Shown here one piece after another: positions 40,056 through 50,360 of a stretch of 64,000 nucleotides of DNA. Where the stretch lies: the NCBI RefSeq assembly GCF_020268605.1, contig NZ_CP084222.1, positions 3,162,001 through 3,226,000 of the forward strand, read 5' to 3'. Position 1 is the first letter of the stretch. Every line of letters starts with the position of its first letter. The translations under genes and the position numbers were made by a program. The DNA comes from Arsenophonus apicola. Its GTDB lineage: Bacteria; Pseudomonadota; Gammaproteobacteria; Enterobacterales; Enterobacteriaceae. The notes under the pieces are model-generated. The model was not told where the DNA came from and did not search any database. It saw only the letters and a program-made list of their open reading frames with translations.

Positions 40056-42692
40056 TTATCCGGTATTACGCATGCCAGCAGCAATCCCGGCAATCGTTAC
40101 CATTAGCGCTTGTTCAATATAGGGATCCGGTTGTTGCTGTTGTCGAGAGCGATGCAATAACTCCGCCTGTAAGACATTTAAAGGATCGGTATAAACATTT
40201 CTTAAGGCAACGGATTCTGCAATCCACGGTAGATCCGCCATTAATGTTTTATCTTTCGAGATAGCAAGTACACTGTTAATATCTTGCGCCAGCTGGTGAC
40301 GTAGCTCTTCGCCTAATGGCCAAAGTCGTTTTTCAACCAGCCGCTGATCATAATATTCAGCTAACCATAAATCAGCTTTAGCAAAAACCATCTCCAACAT
40401 CGCAATGCGAGTCTTAAAAAAAGGCCAGTTATGCCACATATCATCAAGCACTGATTTCATGCCACTATCAATCACATGCTGCAATGCTGCCCCTGCGCCT
40501 AACCAGGCAGGTAACATTAAGCGATTTTGCGACCAGGCAAAAATCCATGGAATAGCCCGCAATGTCTCTACACCCCCGTCCTGACGACGTTTTGTCGGCC
40601 TCGACCCTAGTGGTAATTTAGCTAATTCAAGCTCGGGTGTGGCAGCACGAAAATAGGGAACAAAATCCGGTTTTTGGCAGACATAATCGCGATACATATT
40701 ACATGATATATCAGATAATATTTCCATAACCGCACGCCATTCCGGTTTAGGTTCTGGTGGTGGCAATAAATTAGCTTCCAGTATTGCGCTAGTATAAATA
40801 AATAAACTACTCATCGTCACTTGTGGTAAACCATACTTGAAGCGGATCATTTCCCCTTGCTCAGTGGCTCTTAATCCGCCTTTTAAACTACCGGGTGGCT
40901 GAGACAGCAACGCTGAATGTGCGGGTGCTCCGCCGCGGCCTACGGTACCACCACGACCATGGAATAGAGTTAATTTAACTTTTTCTTTGTCACAAAGTTT
41001 AATCAGCGCTTCTTGAGCGCAATACTGAGCCCACGAAGCCGCCATCACACCTGCATCTTTGGCTGAATCTGAGTAACCGATCATAACCATTTGTTTATCA
41101 TCGATAATCTCACGATACCAGGGAATAGTGAGCAATTTTTGCATTACACTTTCAGCGTTATTTAAATCATCTAGGGTTTCAAATAGTGGCACCACTGGCA
41201 GTTTTAATGAACATCCGCTTTCTTTAAGCAACAATTTTACCGCTAATACATCAGATGGCACTTTCGCCATGGAAATAACATAAGCGGCAATAGCATCCGC
41301 CGGTGAATCAGCAATCACCTGGCAAGTCGCTAATACTTCTTGCGTTTCTGCACTAGGCTGCCAATTTTTCGGACAAAGTGGCCGTTTAGAGCTGAGTTCA
41401 GACAATAGAAAAGTCTGTTTTTCTTCCTCTGACCAATTTTTATAGTCACCTAACTCAAGGTAATGGAGTAACTCTGCTAATGCATCAGTATGGCGGCTAC
41501 TTTCCTGCCGGATATCAATCCGTACTAATTGCAAACCAAAACAACGAATGCGACGTAAGGTATCGAGTAATTGTCCATTGGCGATAATTGGCATACCGCA
41601 AGCAATCAGGGATTGATAACAAGTGTAAAGTGGTTGCCAAAGTTGTTGATTATCATAAAGATAGTCTTCAGGTGGCAAGACCTTTTCACCTTTAATACAA
41701 CTGTCCAGATAATCGAGTGTATTACGTAAACGACTACGTAAACCTTTTGCAATCTGACGATAAGGCTCATCAATATCATCACCACCCGCTAATTGTCTCA
41801 GTTCAGGCGTTGCTTCTGACATTGATAATTCAGAGACCAAGATTTGAATGTCAGCTAAAAAAAGTTCAGCGGCTTTCCAGCGACTGAGTAAAAGCGCTTC
41901 TTGTGTGACAGCGGCGGTAACAAATGGATTACCATCACGATCTCCCCCCATCCAGGAAGTGAAGCGGATCAAATTCGTGTCAACAGGTAAATTAATCGCC
42001 AAACTCGTTTCAAGCTGTTCATTAAGTTCACGTAAAAAAGCAGGAACGCCTTCCCATAATGAGTTTTCAACCACGGTAAAACCCCATTTGGCCTCATCAA
42101 TCGGCGTAGGGCGATTTTTGCGGATTTCATCAGTATGCCAGCATTGGGCAATTAATTGACGTAACCGTCGCATAATATTATTACGTTCATAATCCACTAA
42201 ATCATCATGATCTAACTGTGCGAGACAGCTATTCACTTCAATCAATTTGTGAATTAAAGTTCGGCGTGCAATTTCTGTTGGATGGGCAGTTAAGACTAAT
42301 TCAATCGATAATTCATCGATCGCTTTGGTTATTACCTTTTTAGTAAATCGTTTTTCTTTTAAGCGAGTAAAAAGATTGGCCAATACCTCAGGATTACTGG
42401 ATGCTTCACCATGAGGAGAAATGCTATAGTATTGCTCTGCGACATTGGCTAGATTAAGAAATTGATTAAATGCCCTGGCGACAGGCAGTAGTTCATCATT
42501 AGAGAGATTCTGTAAGGTTTTCAATAAAGCTTGACGCTGTGCTTTATTTCCTGCTCGGGAAGATTTTGATAATTTACGGATAGATTCTACTTTATCTAAG
42601 ATATCCTCACCCAAAGCATTTTTAATTGTATCACCTAATAATTTACCTAACATACTTACATTACTGCGCATCGCTGAATATTGTTGATCCAT
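40056..42692 (-). CDS. ppc: Phosphoenolpyruvate carboxylase
   Basis: Converts PEP and bicarbonate to oxaloacetate, the main anaplerotic reaction. It has 878 residues (E. coli 883). The catalytic His motif is VLTAHPTE (His137), followed by FHGRGGTVGRGGAPAH, the LGSRPTKRR site, and the conserved C-terminus MRNTG. It is complete. In E. coli argE and katG/metF lie in this neighbourhood; here ppc is followed upstream by metL, with those genes missing from the window. Confidence 0.98.
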   Translation of the reverse strand: MDQQYSAMRSNVSMLGKLLGDTIKNALGEDILDKVESIRKLSKSSRAGNKAQRQALLKTLQNLSNDELLPVARAFNQFLNLANVAEQYYSISPHGEASSNPEVLANLFTRLKEKRFTKKVITKAIDELSIELVLTAHPTEIARRTLIHKLIEVNSCLAQLDHDDLVDYERNNIMRRLRQLIAQCWHTDEIRKNRPTPIDEAKWGFTVVENSLWEGVPAFLRELNEQLETSLAINLPVDTNLIRFTSWMGGDRDGNPFVTAAVTQEALLLSRWKAAELFLADIQILVSELSMSEATPELRQLAGGDDIDEPYRQIAKGLRSRLRNTLDYLDSCIKGEKVLPPEDYLYDNQQLWQPLYTCYQSLIACGMPIIANGQLLDTLRRIRCFGLQLVRIDIRQESSRHTDALAELLHYLELGDYKNWSEEEKQTFLLSELSSKRPLCPKNWQPSAETQEVLATCQVIADSPADAIAAYVISMAKVPSDVLAVKLLLKESGCSLKLPVVPLFETLDDLNNAESVMQKLLTIPWYREIIDDKQMVMIGYSDSAKDAGVMAASWAQYCAQEALIKLCDKEKVKLTLFHGRGGTVGRGGAPAHSALLSQPPGSLKGGLRATEQGEMIRFKYGLPQVTMSSLFIYTSAILEANLLPPPEPKPEWRAVMEILSDISCNMYRDYVCQKPDFVPYFRAATPELELAKLPLGSRPTKRRQDGGVETLRAIPWIFAWSQNRLMLPAWLGAGAALQHVIDSGMKSVLDDMWHNWPFFKTRIAMLEMVFAKADLWLAEYYDQRLVEKRLWPLGEELRHQLAQDINSVLAISKDKTLMADLPWIAESVALRNVYTDPLNVLQAELLHRSRQQQQPDPYIEQALMVTIAGIAAGMRNTG

Positions 42693-43088
42693 TAAGACTC
42701 CTAACTTTCACTGCCCAAACATTTATTTATGCATTATATAAGTTGAAACAGTTTTATCAGTAGATAATTACCCTTTCCACGCTAATAACAGAATAGCGAA
42801 ATAATACCATTCTCTTATGATATAACGGATATTGGCTTTATCATCAAACCTAAACCTATATCAAAAAGTATGGCATCTTTATAAAAGTTTATAATTGACT
42901 TATTGCCACTATGAAGCGTATTTCAGTTCAAGCTAGGGAGCAATTCCAGCATATTATTAGATGAACGACTAGCTAATATTATTAACTGTCCAGTACAAGT
43001 GACCCAACTAAGCAGAGTAATGACGCCTCTGCTTTTGTTGGCTATCAATGCATACGGAAGCACGATGACTATGCCATTATTATGGCGA
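42693..43088. other. Intergenic region between metL and ppc, possible gene remnant
   Basis: About 400 bases. On the plus strand around 42911-43095 short peptide-like stretches occur in different frames, including one opening at ATG 42911 that stops after 17 codons. I recognise no family, and the stops make it non-coding today. metF follows metL in E. coli; I see no convincing metF trace. No terminator for metL was found. Confidence 0.35.
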
Positions 43089-45530
43089 TTAAAGTAATTG
43101 TGATAAACGATTCAGATCAGACTGGATTGCACCCGCCATCACATCACGTCCAGCACCTGGGCCTCTGATTACTAATGGATTATCACGATACCAACGACTT
43201 TTAAGGGCAAAAACATTATCACCCGGTAACAAAGCTGCCAAAGGATGATCAGGCATAATAGCTTCAACGCCGACTTTGGCTCGTTTCTTTGTGGCATCAA
43301 AGCGAGCAACATACCGCAAGACCATGCCCATTTCCTGAGCAGCCTGGAGACGTTGTGCCATTTGTTCATTAATGACCATACTATTTTCAAAAAACTCATC
43401 CAGATCACCGGTTGCCGCTTCAGTTGTAACTAATGACTCGACCCGCACCTGTTCAGGTTCAATTTCATAGCCCGCTTCCCGTGCCAAAATGATCAATTGA
43501 CGCATTACATCTTGCCCAGAGAGATCAATTCGTGGATCTGGCTCGGTTAAGCCTTGCTGCCAAGCTTGTTCTACCAATTGATTGAACGGTACCGTGCCAT
43601 CGAATTGTAAAAATAACCAAGATAAGGTAGCAGAAAAAATACCACTAATAGAAAGGATTTTATCACCACTCTCTTTTAAATCACGTACAGTATAATTTAT
43701 TGGTAATCCAGCCCCGACTGTCGCATTATACAACCAGTATCGACCTGTTTTTGCAAAAGCATCACGGATCTGACGGTAGTCATCGCTCAACAGAGCACCA
43801 GATACCTTATTGGCACTGATTAGATGAAAACCATAACTAGCAAAATCAAGATAGCTTTTTGCTAATAGGTCACTGGCTGTTATATCCAGTACAACCAGAT
43901 CATCAAACGGATGATCCCGCATCCAGAGTAAAAGTGCTTCATCTTGATGTATTGTTGCATCATGATCAAAAAAAGCTAATACTCTACTTGGATCGATGCC
44001 CTCATAATTTAACAGGCTACGGCAACTATCAACTACCCCGGCGAGAATAAATTCGAAATCACTACGGGCGGAAATTGTTTTTTGCTCGGTGGCAAACAAT
44101 TCCAACCAGCGAGAACCAATGTTACCTTTACCAAACAGAACCAAGCCAATACGTTTTTCCGCCCGAAATAAGCTCTGGTGTAATCCCTGCACTAAATGTG
44201 ATGTTTGAGTCGCGCGTAAAACAGCTACCAGACTTATTTCTTCTTCAGAGTGCCAAATAAATTCAACCGGTTGATCTTTTAATTGTTGATAGAAACGATG
44301 ACTATGCAGCGGATTTTTACCCACACCGGCTCCGACAAGGGCAACCAAAGAAAATTGATCACGTAATGATAAATCTTCTACTACCGTCATCTCCTTCAAT
44401 ACTGCCAGAGCACTAGCGGCAACCTCTGAGGTATAACATAACTGGATCAATTTTCGATCTGGATGTAAGCCAGTCGCTAATGGCCGCAACTGTCTTCGCT
44501 TTAGCAATAAATCGATCTCTTTATAGATTTGGCTAAAATTTTGCTGATTTGCCAGGTTTAATTCAACCAGACAAACATCATCATGGCTAGTAACAATTTT
44601 GACACCCGTACCTGATGCCAAAACACGCTCTATTTTTGTCGAACCCTGTTCAGGCTGATAACTACATCTAAGTTGTAAATCAATATTAGTGACAGAAATT
44701 GGCTGTAACGTGCGAGTATGAAGTACCGGTGCGGCTAAACGCGCTAATTCGCTGGCTTCATCAAGGCGTAATAATGGCAGCAAACAAGCATCTTTGACTT
44801 TGCGCGGATCAGCACTGTATACACCAGCAACATCACTCCAAATAGTTACTTTATTAACCTCCGCCAATGCTCCTACTTGGGTTGCTGAATAATCACTACC
44901 ATTACGCCCTAATAATACCGTTTTACCTTGTTTATTTTGGGCAATAAAACCAGTCACCACCAACCGTTTATTAGGATGTTGTTGCAAAAGCTGTTGTAAT
45001 AATGGGCGTGAGAGGGTTTCATCTACCTGGGGTTGAGCAGCAAATTCTGCACGCAAGAAAAGTCGTGCATCTAACCAATGACTTGGTAAACCAAATTCTT
45101 CCAATACCGCGGACATTAAACGCGCAGACCAAATTTCTCCATGACCAACAATTTCTGCATAAATATCATCATGAATAGTTTTCTCGACTAAGGTGCTTAA
45201 GCGATCAAGATCAGCTAAAAAAGCTAACTTTAATACCTGCCCTTTTGTGCCTGGTAATAGCCCAATAATAAGATCCTGTTGATAACGGCGTATTGACTGC
45301 TGTACCTGACTGGCTAAAGCACGATCAGTTTGACTTAACTTCAGCCAATCAATTAACTGATTGGTTGTTGTTCCTGCCGCAGATACCACCATTAAATCAC
45401 CTGGCTGGCTATAATTTGCCATAATATTAGCCACTCGCTGATAACATTTCACATCAGCTAAACTACTACCACCAAATTTATGTAATTGACGATGGTGATA
45501 TTTTACTGCTCTCGCTGTCACTGCATTCAT
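43089..45530 (-). CDS. metL: Bifunctional aspartokinase II / homoserine dehydrogenase II
   Basis: Catalyses the first and third steps of the aspartate pathway toward methionine and threonine. It has 813 residues (E. coli 810). The N-terminal aspartokinase has KFGGSSLADVKCY and VLLGRNGSDYSATQ. The linker region precedes the dehydrogenase nucleotide-binding GLVLFGKGNIGSRW, then ISANKVSGALL and NATVGAGLPI. It is intact. In E. coli it follows metB in one operon; here metB is absent and metL itself faces metJ across 420 bases containing likely met boxes. Confidence 0.97.
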   Translation of the reverse strand: MNAVTARAVKYHHRQLHKFGGSSLADVKCYQRVANIMANYSQPGDLMVVSAAGTTTNQLIDWLKLSQTDRALASQVQQSIRRYQQDLIIGLLPGTKGQVLKLAFLADLDRLSTLVEKTIHDDIYAEIVGHGEIWSARLMSAVLEEFGLPSHWLDARLFLRAEFAAQPQVDETLSRPLLQQLLQQHPNKRLVVTGFIAQNKQGKTVLLGRNGSDYSATQVGALAEVNKVTIWSDVAGVYSADPRKVKDACLLPLLRLDEASELARLAAPVLHTRTLQPISVTNIDLQLRCSYQPEQGSTKIERVLASGTGVKIVTSHDDVCLVELNLANQQNFSQIYKEIDLLLKRRQLRPLATGLHPDRKLIQLCYTSEVAASALAVLKEMTVVEDLSLRDQFSLVALVGAGVGKNPLHSHRFYQQLKDQPVEFIWHSEEEISLVAVLRATQTSHLVQGLHQSLFRAEKRIGLVLFGKGNIGSRWLELFATEQKTISARSDFEFILAGVVDSCRSLLNYEGIDPSRVLAFFDHDATIHQDEALLLWMRDHPFDDLVVLDITASDLLAKSYLDFASYGFHLISANKVSGALLSDDYRQIRDAFAKTGRYWLYNATVGAGLPINYTVRDLKESGDKILSISGIFSATLSWLFLQFDGTVPFNQLVEQAWQQGLTEPDPRIDLSGQDVMRQLIILAREAGYEIEPEQVRVESLVTTEAATGDLDEFFENSMVINEQMAQRLQAAQEMGMVLRYVARFDATKKRAKVGVEAIMPDHPLAALLPGDNVFALKSRWYRDNPLVIRGPGAGRDVMAGAIQSDLNRLSQLL

Positions 45531-45750
45531 GATAAAAAGTTACCTCTTCGCTACTCGCTGAAACGCGTTACCTAATCTTCAATAGCTACTGAAAAACTTA
45601 ATAATTTTTTATTGGTAGTTGCTAGCTTACATCAAATAATGCGCTGCTAATATAGCACTTAACCAATGACATATGGTTAACATTGTTGGTTTAGCTAACA
45701 TAATATCCATTCACTAAAAGAATTGAAAAGCTAATCAAACATAACCAAAT

Positions 45751-45782
45751 GGACATCAAGATGTTAATACATCTGGAAATCC
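45751..45782. promoter_or_regulatory. Candidate MetJ operator (four tandem met boxes)
   Basis: Four adjacent 8-base units, GGACATCA, AGATGTTA, ATACATCT and GGAAATCC, resemble the met box AGACGTCT with 5, 5, 6 and 4 matches. The array lies between the divergent metL and metJ starts, the usual place for MetJ repression and autoregulation. The rest of the 420-base interval (45531-45950) shows no other feature. Confidence 0.55.
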
Positions 45783-45950
45783 AAAATACTTTACGTTTAA
45801 ATCAAGTAGTGGGATAATTATCAATATTAAAAAATGACAATAAACAATAGAATATTAGAAACTTATTAAACAAATTTTTGCCAACTAAGGCTATATTTAT
45901 ACAGCAACTAAATAAATTCTTCTATTGATTGACTTAACTTAAGGTATCCC

Positions 45951-46268
45951 ATGGCTGAGTGGAATGGTGATTATGTTAGCCCTTATGCTGAACATGGTAA
46001 AAAAAGCGAGCAAGTAAAAAAGATCACAGTATCTATCCCATTAAAAGTACTTAAAATCTTGACAGACGAACGCACTCGTAGACAAATTAATAATTTACGC
46101 CATGCGACAAATAGTGAATTGCTTTGTGAAGCATTTTTACACGCGTTTACTGGGCAACCGTTACCAAATGATGATGATTTACGCAAAGAGCGTGATGATG
46201 AAATTCCAGAAGCTGCAAAAATCATTATGCGCCAAAGAGGTATTGATCCAGACACTTGGGAATATTAA
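45951..46268 (+). CDS. metJ: Methionine regulon repressor MetJ
   Basis: A ribbon-helix-helix repressor that uses S-adenosylmethionine as corepressor. The 105 residues are practically identical to E. coli MetJ. They include the DNA-contacting beta strand KKITVSIPLKVLKIL (residues about 22-36), then RTRRQINNLRHATNSELLCEAF (abbreviated: the conserved helix region) and the C-terminus DPDTWEY. ATG 45951 follows a weak AAGGTATCCC site. It is divergent from metL. Confidence 0.98.
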   Translation: MAEWNGDYVSPYAEHGKKSEQVKKITVSIPLKVLKILTDERTRRQINNLRHATNSELLCEAFLHAFTGQPLPNDDDLRKERDDEIPEAAKIIMRQRGIDPDTWEY

Positions 46269-46368
46269 TTATTTTCCTTATTTTTCAAAGAGTAAATAAT
46301 TAAAGTTTTTGCAAAAATGGTCTTGGTTTAATTGTTTATTAATTGAATTATTTTAGTTTTATATAACA

Positions 46369-46399
46369 GTAACACTCCGATATTAAGCGAAGTGTTACT
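46369..46399. terminator. Bidirectional terminator between metJ and rpmE
   Basis: The inverted repeat AGTAACACT/AGTGTTACT lies midway between the convergent metJ and rpmE. T tails are poor on both sides, so confidence is moderate. Confidence 0.45.
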
Positions 46400-46442
46400 C
46401 CTATATTATAAGCATGATTTTGCTTGTATCATTGAGCGATTA

Positions 46443-46658
46443 TTATTTTTTCATGCCTGGAATATTGAATCGCTGCTTGAAGCGATCAACGCGGCCACCA
46501 GAAGCCACATCACGCTGTTTACCGGTATAGAATGGATGGCATTTACCACAAACATCCAAATTCAGATTATGATTAACAGTTGATTTAATTTTCATTACAT
46601 TACCGCAAGAACAAGTCGCAGTAACTTCTTCATATTTAGGATGAATATCTTTTTTCAT
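46443..46658 (-). CDS. rpmE: 50S ribosomal protein L31 (zinc-binding form)
   Basis: A 71-residue L31 with the four zinc-ligand cysteines of the C+ type (CSC at 16-18, CGKC at 37-40). Start MKKDIHPKYEEV. Length and sequence match E. coli RpmE. It is divergent from priA, as in E. coli. Confidence 0.98.
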   Translation of the reverse strand: MKKDIHPKYEEVTATCSCGNVMKIKSTVNHNLNLDVCGKCHPFYTGKQRDVASGGRVDRFKQRFNIPGMKK

Positions 46659-46882
46659 AGAAAACCTCTAGTTAGGCCGTATCGCTATCTAACCCTAACG
46701 CTAGACACCATACGTCAAATCGATTAACAATAGTGATTAGTAACCATCAAGATTACTAATAAAGGTGGCGGATCATACAGAAAATCTGCTTATAGCGCAA
46801 TGAAATCTATTCAAATAATGTGATACTCTAGCTTTTATGTCTTATAAATAACATGTATGACAATAATTAGGAACATTTAATA

Positions 46883-49072
46883 ATGGCTATTGTTCAAGTG
46901 GCGCTCCCTGTTCCGCTGATGAGCGCTTTTGATTACCAATCCAATTTTCCTTTACCCATTAAAGGTTGCCGGGTATTGGTACCTTTTGGTAAGCGTACTA
47001 TCTTAGGTATTGTACTATCGCATAATCAAGATAGTAAACTCAGTTGTGAACAATTAAAAACCATTGAACAAGTTTTAGATCAAGAATCACTATTTTCAGA
47101 TAGTTTATGGTCATTACTCCTTTGGGCCTCTCAGTATTACCATCATCCGATCGGTGAAGTCCTATTTCATGCACTACCGGTTTTACTACGGCAAGGCAAA
47201 GCGGCAACATTTTCTCCGCTATGGCAGTGGCAAATCACTGAGCAGGGTAAAATTTTTGCCCTAAACCAGCTTAAACGAGCACCGAAACAGCAACAGGCAC
47301 TCGCATTATTACAGCAACAACCCCTTTATCGACACCAAATAGTAGAATATGAATTGAGTGAAAATGCGCTACAAGCACTAAAAAAGAGAAACTTAATTCA
47401 ACTATTAGCCATCCAGCCAGAAATGGAAAGTTGGCATGCTGATTTTCACATCTGTGGTGAAAAACCAAAACTCAATCTAGAACAGTCCACTGCGGTAGGG
47501 ACTATAAGTTCTCAGCCAACATTTACGCCTTGGTTATTAATGGGCATAACGGGTTCTGGTAAAACAGAAGTGTATCTCAGTGTCATTGAAAATGTTTTAA
47601 CGCAAGGTAAACAAGCATTAGTCCTGGTGCCCGAAATTAGTCTTACCCCGCAAACTATTCAACGATTTAGTGAGCGATTTAATGCTCCCGTGGATGTGCT
47701 ACATTCTGCATTAAATGATAGTGAGCGACTGGCGGTCTGGTTGCGTGCACAAAAAGGACACAGTGCGATTGTGATTGGTACACGCTCCGCATTATTCACA
47801 GCTTTTGCTAATCTTGGCTTAATCATTATTGATGAAGAACACGATAACTCTTACAAACAACAAGACGGATGGCGTTATCATGCCCGTGATCTGGCTGTTT
47901 TGCGTGCCAAAAAAGAGAACATTCCCATTATTATGGGAACAGCAACACCTTCGTTAGAAAGTCTCTATAATATTGAGCAAGGAAAATATCACCGTCTAGA
48001 TCTCACCCAACGCGCTGGAAACGCTAAACCGGCAAGTCAACATTTACTCGATTTAAAAGGCCAGCCATTAAAATATGGTATGTCCAGACCATTAATTCAG
48101 CGTATGGAAGATCATTTGGCAGCCAATAATCAGGTGATGCTATTTTTAAATCGCCGCGGCTATTCACCAACATTAATTTGCCATGATTGTGGCTGGATTG
48201 CTGAGTGTTCACGGTGTGATCGTTATTACACATTACACCATCATCAACGTCAGCTTCGTTGCCATCACTGTGATAGTCAACTGCCAATCCCAATACAATG
48301 TTCACACTGTGGCTCTACGCATCTGCTGCCTGTCGGTTTAGGAACTGAACAGTTAGAAGAGGCGATTAATCAGCTTTTCCCTGAGATACCGGTTACCCGC
48401 ATTGACAGAGATACCACTCGGCGTAAAGGGGAATTAGAAAAACAGCTAGCAACTGTCTATGCAGGTGGTGCTCGGATTTTGATCGGTACCCAAATGCTCG
48501 CAAAAGGACACCATTTTCCTGATGTTACTCTGGTTGCCCTACTGAATGTCGATGGCGCACTTTTTTCCAGTGATTATCGGGCGACAGAAAGATTTGCTCA
48601 ACTTTATATCCAAGTATCTGGACGGGCTGGGCGAGCCGGTAAGCATGGCGAAGTGATCCTACAAACCTACCACCCTGAACATCCATTATTATCGACACTA
48701 TTAGAAAAAGGCTATAACGCGTTCGCAGCAGAAACACTAGCGGAACGACGAGATGTTTTTTTGCCACCACATAGCAGTCATGTCATGATCCGTTCAGAAG
48801 ATCACCATAACCAGACTGCACCTAATTTTTTAAACAAGCTTCGCCAATATATAGAACAACATAACATGCGCGACTCGCAACTTTGGTTATTGGGTCCTAT
48901 ACCGGCAATCCAGGCTAAACGGGCAGGCCGTTTCCGTTGGCAATTACTGTTGCAACATCCTTCGCGCTCCTATTTACAACAATTTCTTTCGCATATATTA
49001 CCTGAAATTATGGCCTACCCTGAAAGTCGAAAAGTAAAATGGAATATTGATGTAGACCCGACCGAAAATTAG
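46883..49072 (+). CDS. priA: Primosomal protein N' (replication restart helicase PriA)
   Basis: Recognises repaired forks and reloads the replisome. It has 729 residues (E. coli 732). An N-terminal DNA-binding domain is followed by Walker A GITGSGKT (221-228), a DEEH box (IIDEEHDNSYKQQ), and four paired cysteines binding two zinc ions (CHDCGW, CSRCDRYY, CHHCDS, CSHCGS). Helicase motifs V/VI follow (QMLAKGHHFPDV, QVSGRAGRAGK). It is intact. Confidence 0.98.
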   Translation: MAIVQVALPVPLMSAFDYQSNFPLPIKGCRVLVPFGKRTILGIVLSHNQDSKLSCEQLKTIEQVLDQESLFSDSLWSLLLWASQYYHHPIGEVLFHALPVLLRQGKAATFSPLWQWQITEQGKIFALNQLKRAPKQQQALALLQQQPLYRHQIVEYELSENALQALKKRNLIQLLAIQPEMESWHADFHICGEKPKLNLEQSTAVGTISSQPTFTPWLLMGITGSGKTEVYLSVIENVLTQGKQALVLVPEISLTPQTIQRFSERFNAPVDVLHSALNDSERLAVWLRAQKGHSAIVIGTRSALFTAFANLGLIIIDEEHDNSYKQQDGWRYHARDLAVLRAKKENIPIIMGTATPSLESLYNIEQGKYHRLDLTQRAGNAKPASQHLLDLKGQPLKYGMSRPLIQRMEDHLAANNQVMLFLNRRGYSPTLICHDCGWIAECSRCDRYYTLHHHQRQLRCHHCDSQLPIPIQCSHCGSTHLLPVGLGTEQLEEAINQLFPEIPVTRIDRDTTRRKGELEKQLATVYAGGARILIGTQMLAKGHHFPDVTLVALLNVDGALFSSDYRATERFAQLYIQVSGRAGRAGKHGEVILQTYHPEHPLLSTLLEKGYNAFAAETLAERRDVFLPPHSSHVMIRSEDHHNQTAPNFLNKLRQYIEQHNMRDSQLWLLGPIPAIQAKRAGRFRWQLLLQHPSRSYLQQFLSHILPEIMAYPESRKVKWNIDVDPTEN

Positions 49073-49112
49073 TCGTTGCAATTACTCATCTACACCTATT
49101 GAATCAAATAAA

Positions 49113-49134
49113 ATTAGCTTTATGCGAAGCTAAT
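49113..49134 (+). terminator. Possible terminator of priA
   Basis: An 8-bp stem ATTAGCTT/AAGCTAAT with a six-base loop lies 40 bases after the priA stop. The T tail is weak. Confidence 0.4.
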
Positions 49135-49261
49135 CTATAAATAAATCTAATTAAATAATTCAGAGAAATTTATTTAAAAATTTGGCGGCTAACGTGCTTA
49201 AAATAAGTAAACGCAAAGATTAAATCGACGCTATTATTAATTAAGGACGCGAGGTGGCGCT

Positions 49262-50290
49262 ATGGAACAAAAGATCAATCACCACAACGCAACGATGAAG
49301 GATGTTGCTAACGCAGCCGGAGTGTCTACTGCAACCGTTTCACGCGCACTGACCAAGCCAGATCAAGTTTCTGCCAAGACGCGCCAGAAAGTTGAACAAG
49401 CTGCGTCGAAAACGGGTTATGATGCCTTTTGTCTGACAAAAAATACAAAATCAAGCAAACCTAAAACTATTTTTGTCGCTATACCCGATATTACCAACCC
49501 TATTTGTCCTGATATTATTAGTGGTATTGAGCAAGTGGCTGCTGAACAAGGATATATGGTACTAATTGGTGATTGTAAACATTATCAAAAACAACAACAC
49601 CCACTTATTGATATATTTATTAGCCAACAAATTGATGGCATCGTGTTACTCAATTCTAATATTCCGTTTACACTCACCAATAGAAAAGCAAAAGATTTTC
49701 CACCGATAGTGGTTGCAAATGAATTTGTACCTGAATTCAAACTTGCTACTATAAATATTGATAATCTAACATACTCTTTTAACGCAATTAACTATTTACA
49801 AAAACTGGGTCATAAATATATTGCTTGCATAACAGGCCCAGAAACCGCTCTGTCTTGCCAATATCGTTTGCAGGGTTACATTCAAGCGATACAGCGGGCA
49901 GGTAATAAAGTGCAACAGGAATATATTATTAACAGTGATTTTAGTTACCAAGGTGGAGCTGGAGGCATAAAAAAACTTTTTGCATTACCTAAGCCACCTA
50001 GCGCAATTTTTTGCCATAATGATATTATGGCTATCGGTGCTATATGGCAAGCCAAACGTATGGGGCTAACATTACCAAAAGATGTATCTATTATTGGATT
50101 TGGCAATCTCAACTTTGCACAATATAGCGAACCCGCTCTTACTACAATCGAGCAACCTCGCTTTGAAATTGGTCGCCAAGCAATGTTACTACTTTTAGCA
50201 AAAATTCAAGGCCATAGAATAGATAAAAATGCAAAATTGCTAGACTGCCATTTAATTATCTGTGATAGTGTTTGTCCACCTACAAACTAG
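49262..50290 (+). CDS. cytR: LacI-family transcriptional repressor CytR
   Basis: Represses nucleoside uptake and catabolism genes together with CRP and is released by cytidine. It has 342 residues (E. coli 341). The N-terminal helix-turn-helix is TMKDVANAAGVSTATVSRAL (about residues 11-30), followed by the hinge and a periplasmic-binding-protein-like effector domain (IPDITNPICPDIISGIEQ, CHNDIMAIGA). ATG 49262 is preceded by GAGGTGG. It lies upstream of ftsN, as in E. coli. Confidence 0.95.
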   Translation: MEQKINHHNATMKDVANAAGVSTATVSRALTKPDQVSAKTRQKVEQAASKTGYDAFCLTKNTKSSKPKTIFVAIPDITNPICPDIISGIEQVAAEQGYMVLIGDCKHYQKQQHPLIDIFISQQIDGIVLLNSNIPFTLTNRKAKDFPPIVVANEFVPEFKLATINIDNLTYSFNAINYLQKLGHKYIACITGPETALSCQYRLQGYIQAIQRAGNKVQQEYIINSDFSYQGGAGGIKKLFALPKPPSAIFCHNDIMAIGAIWQAKRMGLTLPKDVSIIGFGNLNFAQYSEPALTTIEQPRFEIGRQAMLLLLAKIQGHRIDKNAKLLDCHLIICDSVCPPTN

Positions 50291-50360
50291 TCAAAAGTGA
50301 TTAGGTTAAGTAACCTATAATGAATTAATGTAACTTTTTTATTAATCAGCGAATTGAAAA

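Noticed and set aside
46392..46583. 63-codon plus-strand frame
   Set aside because: Shadow of rpmE on the opposite strand.
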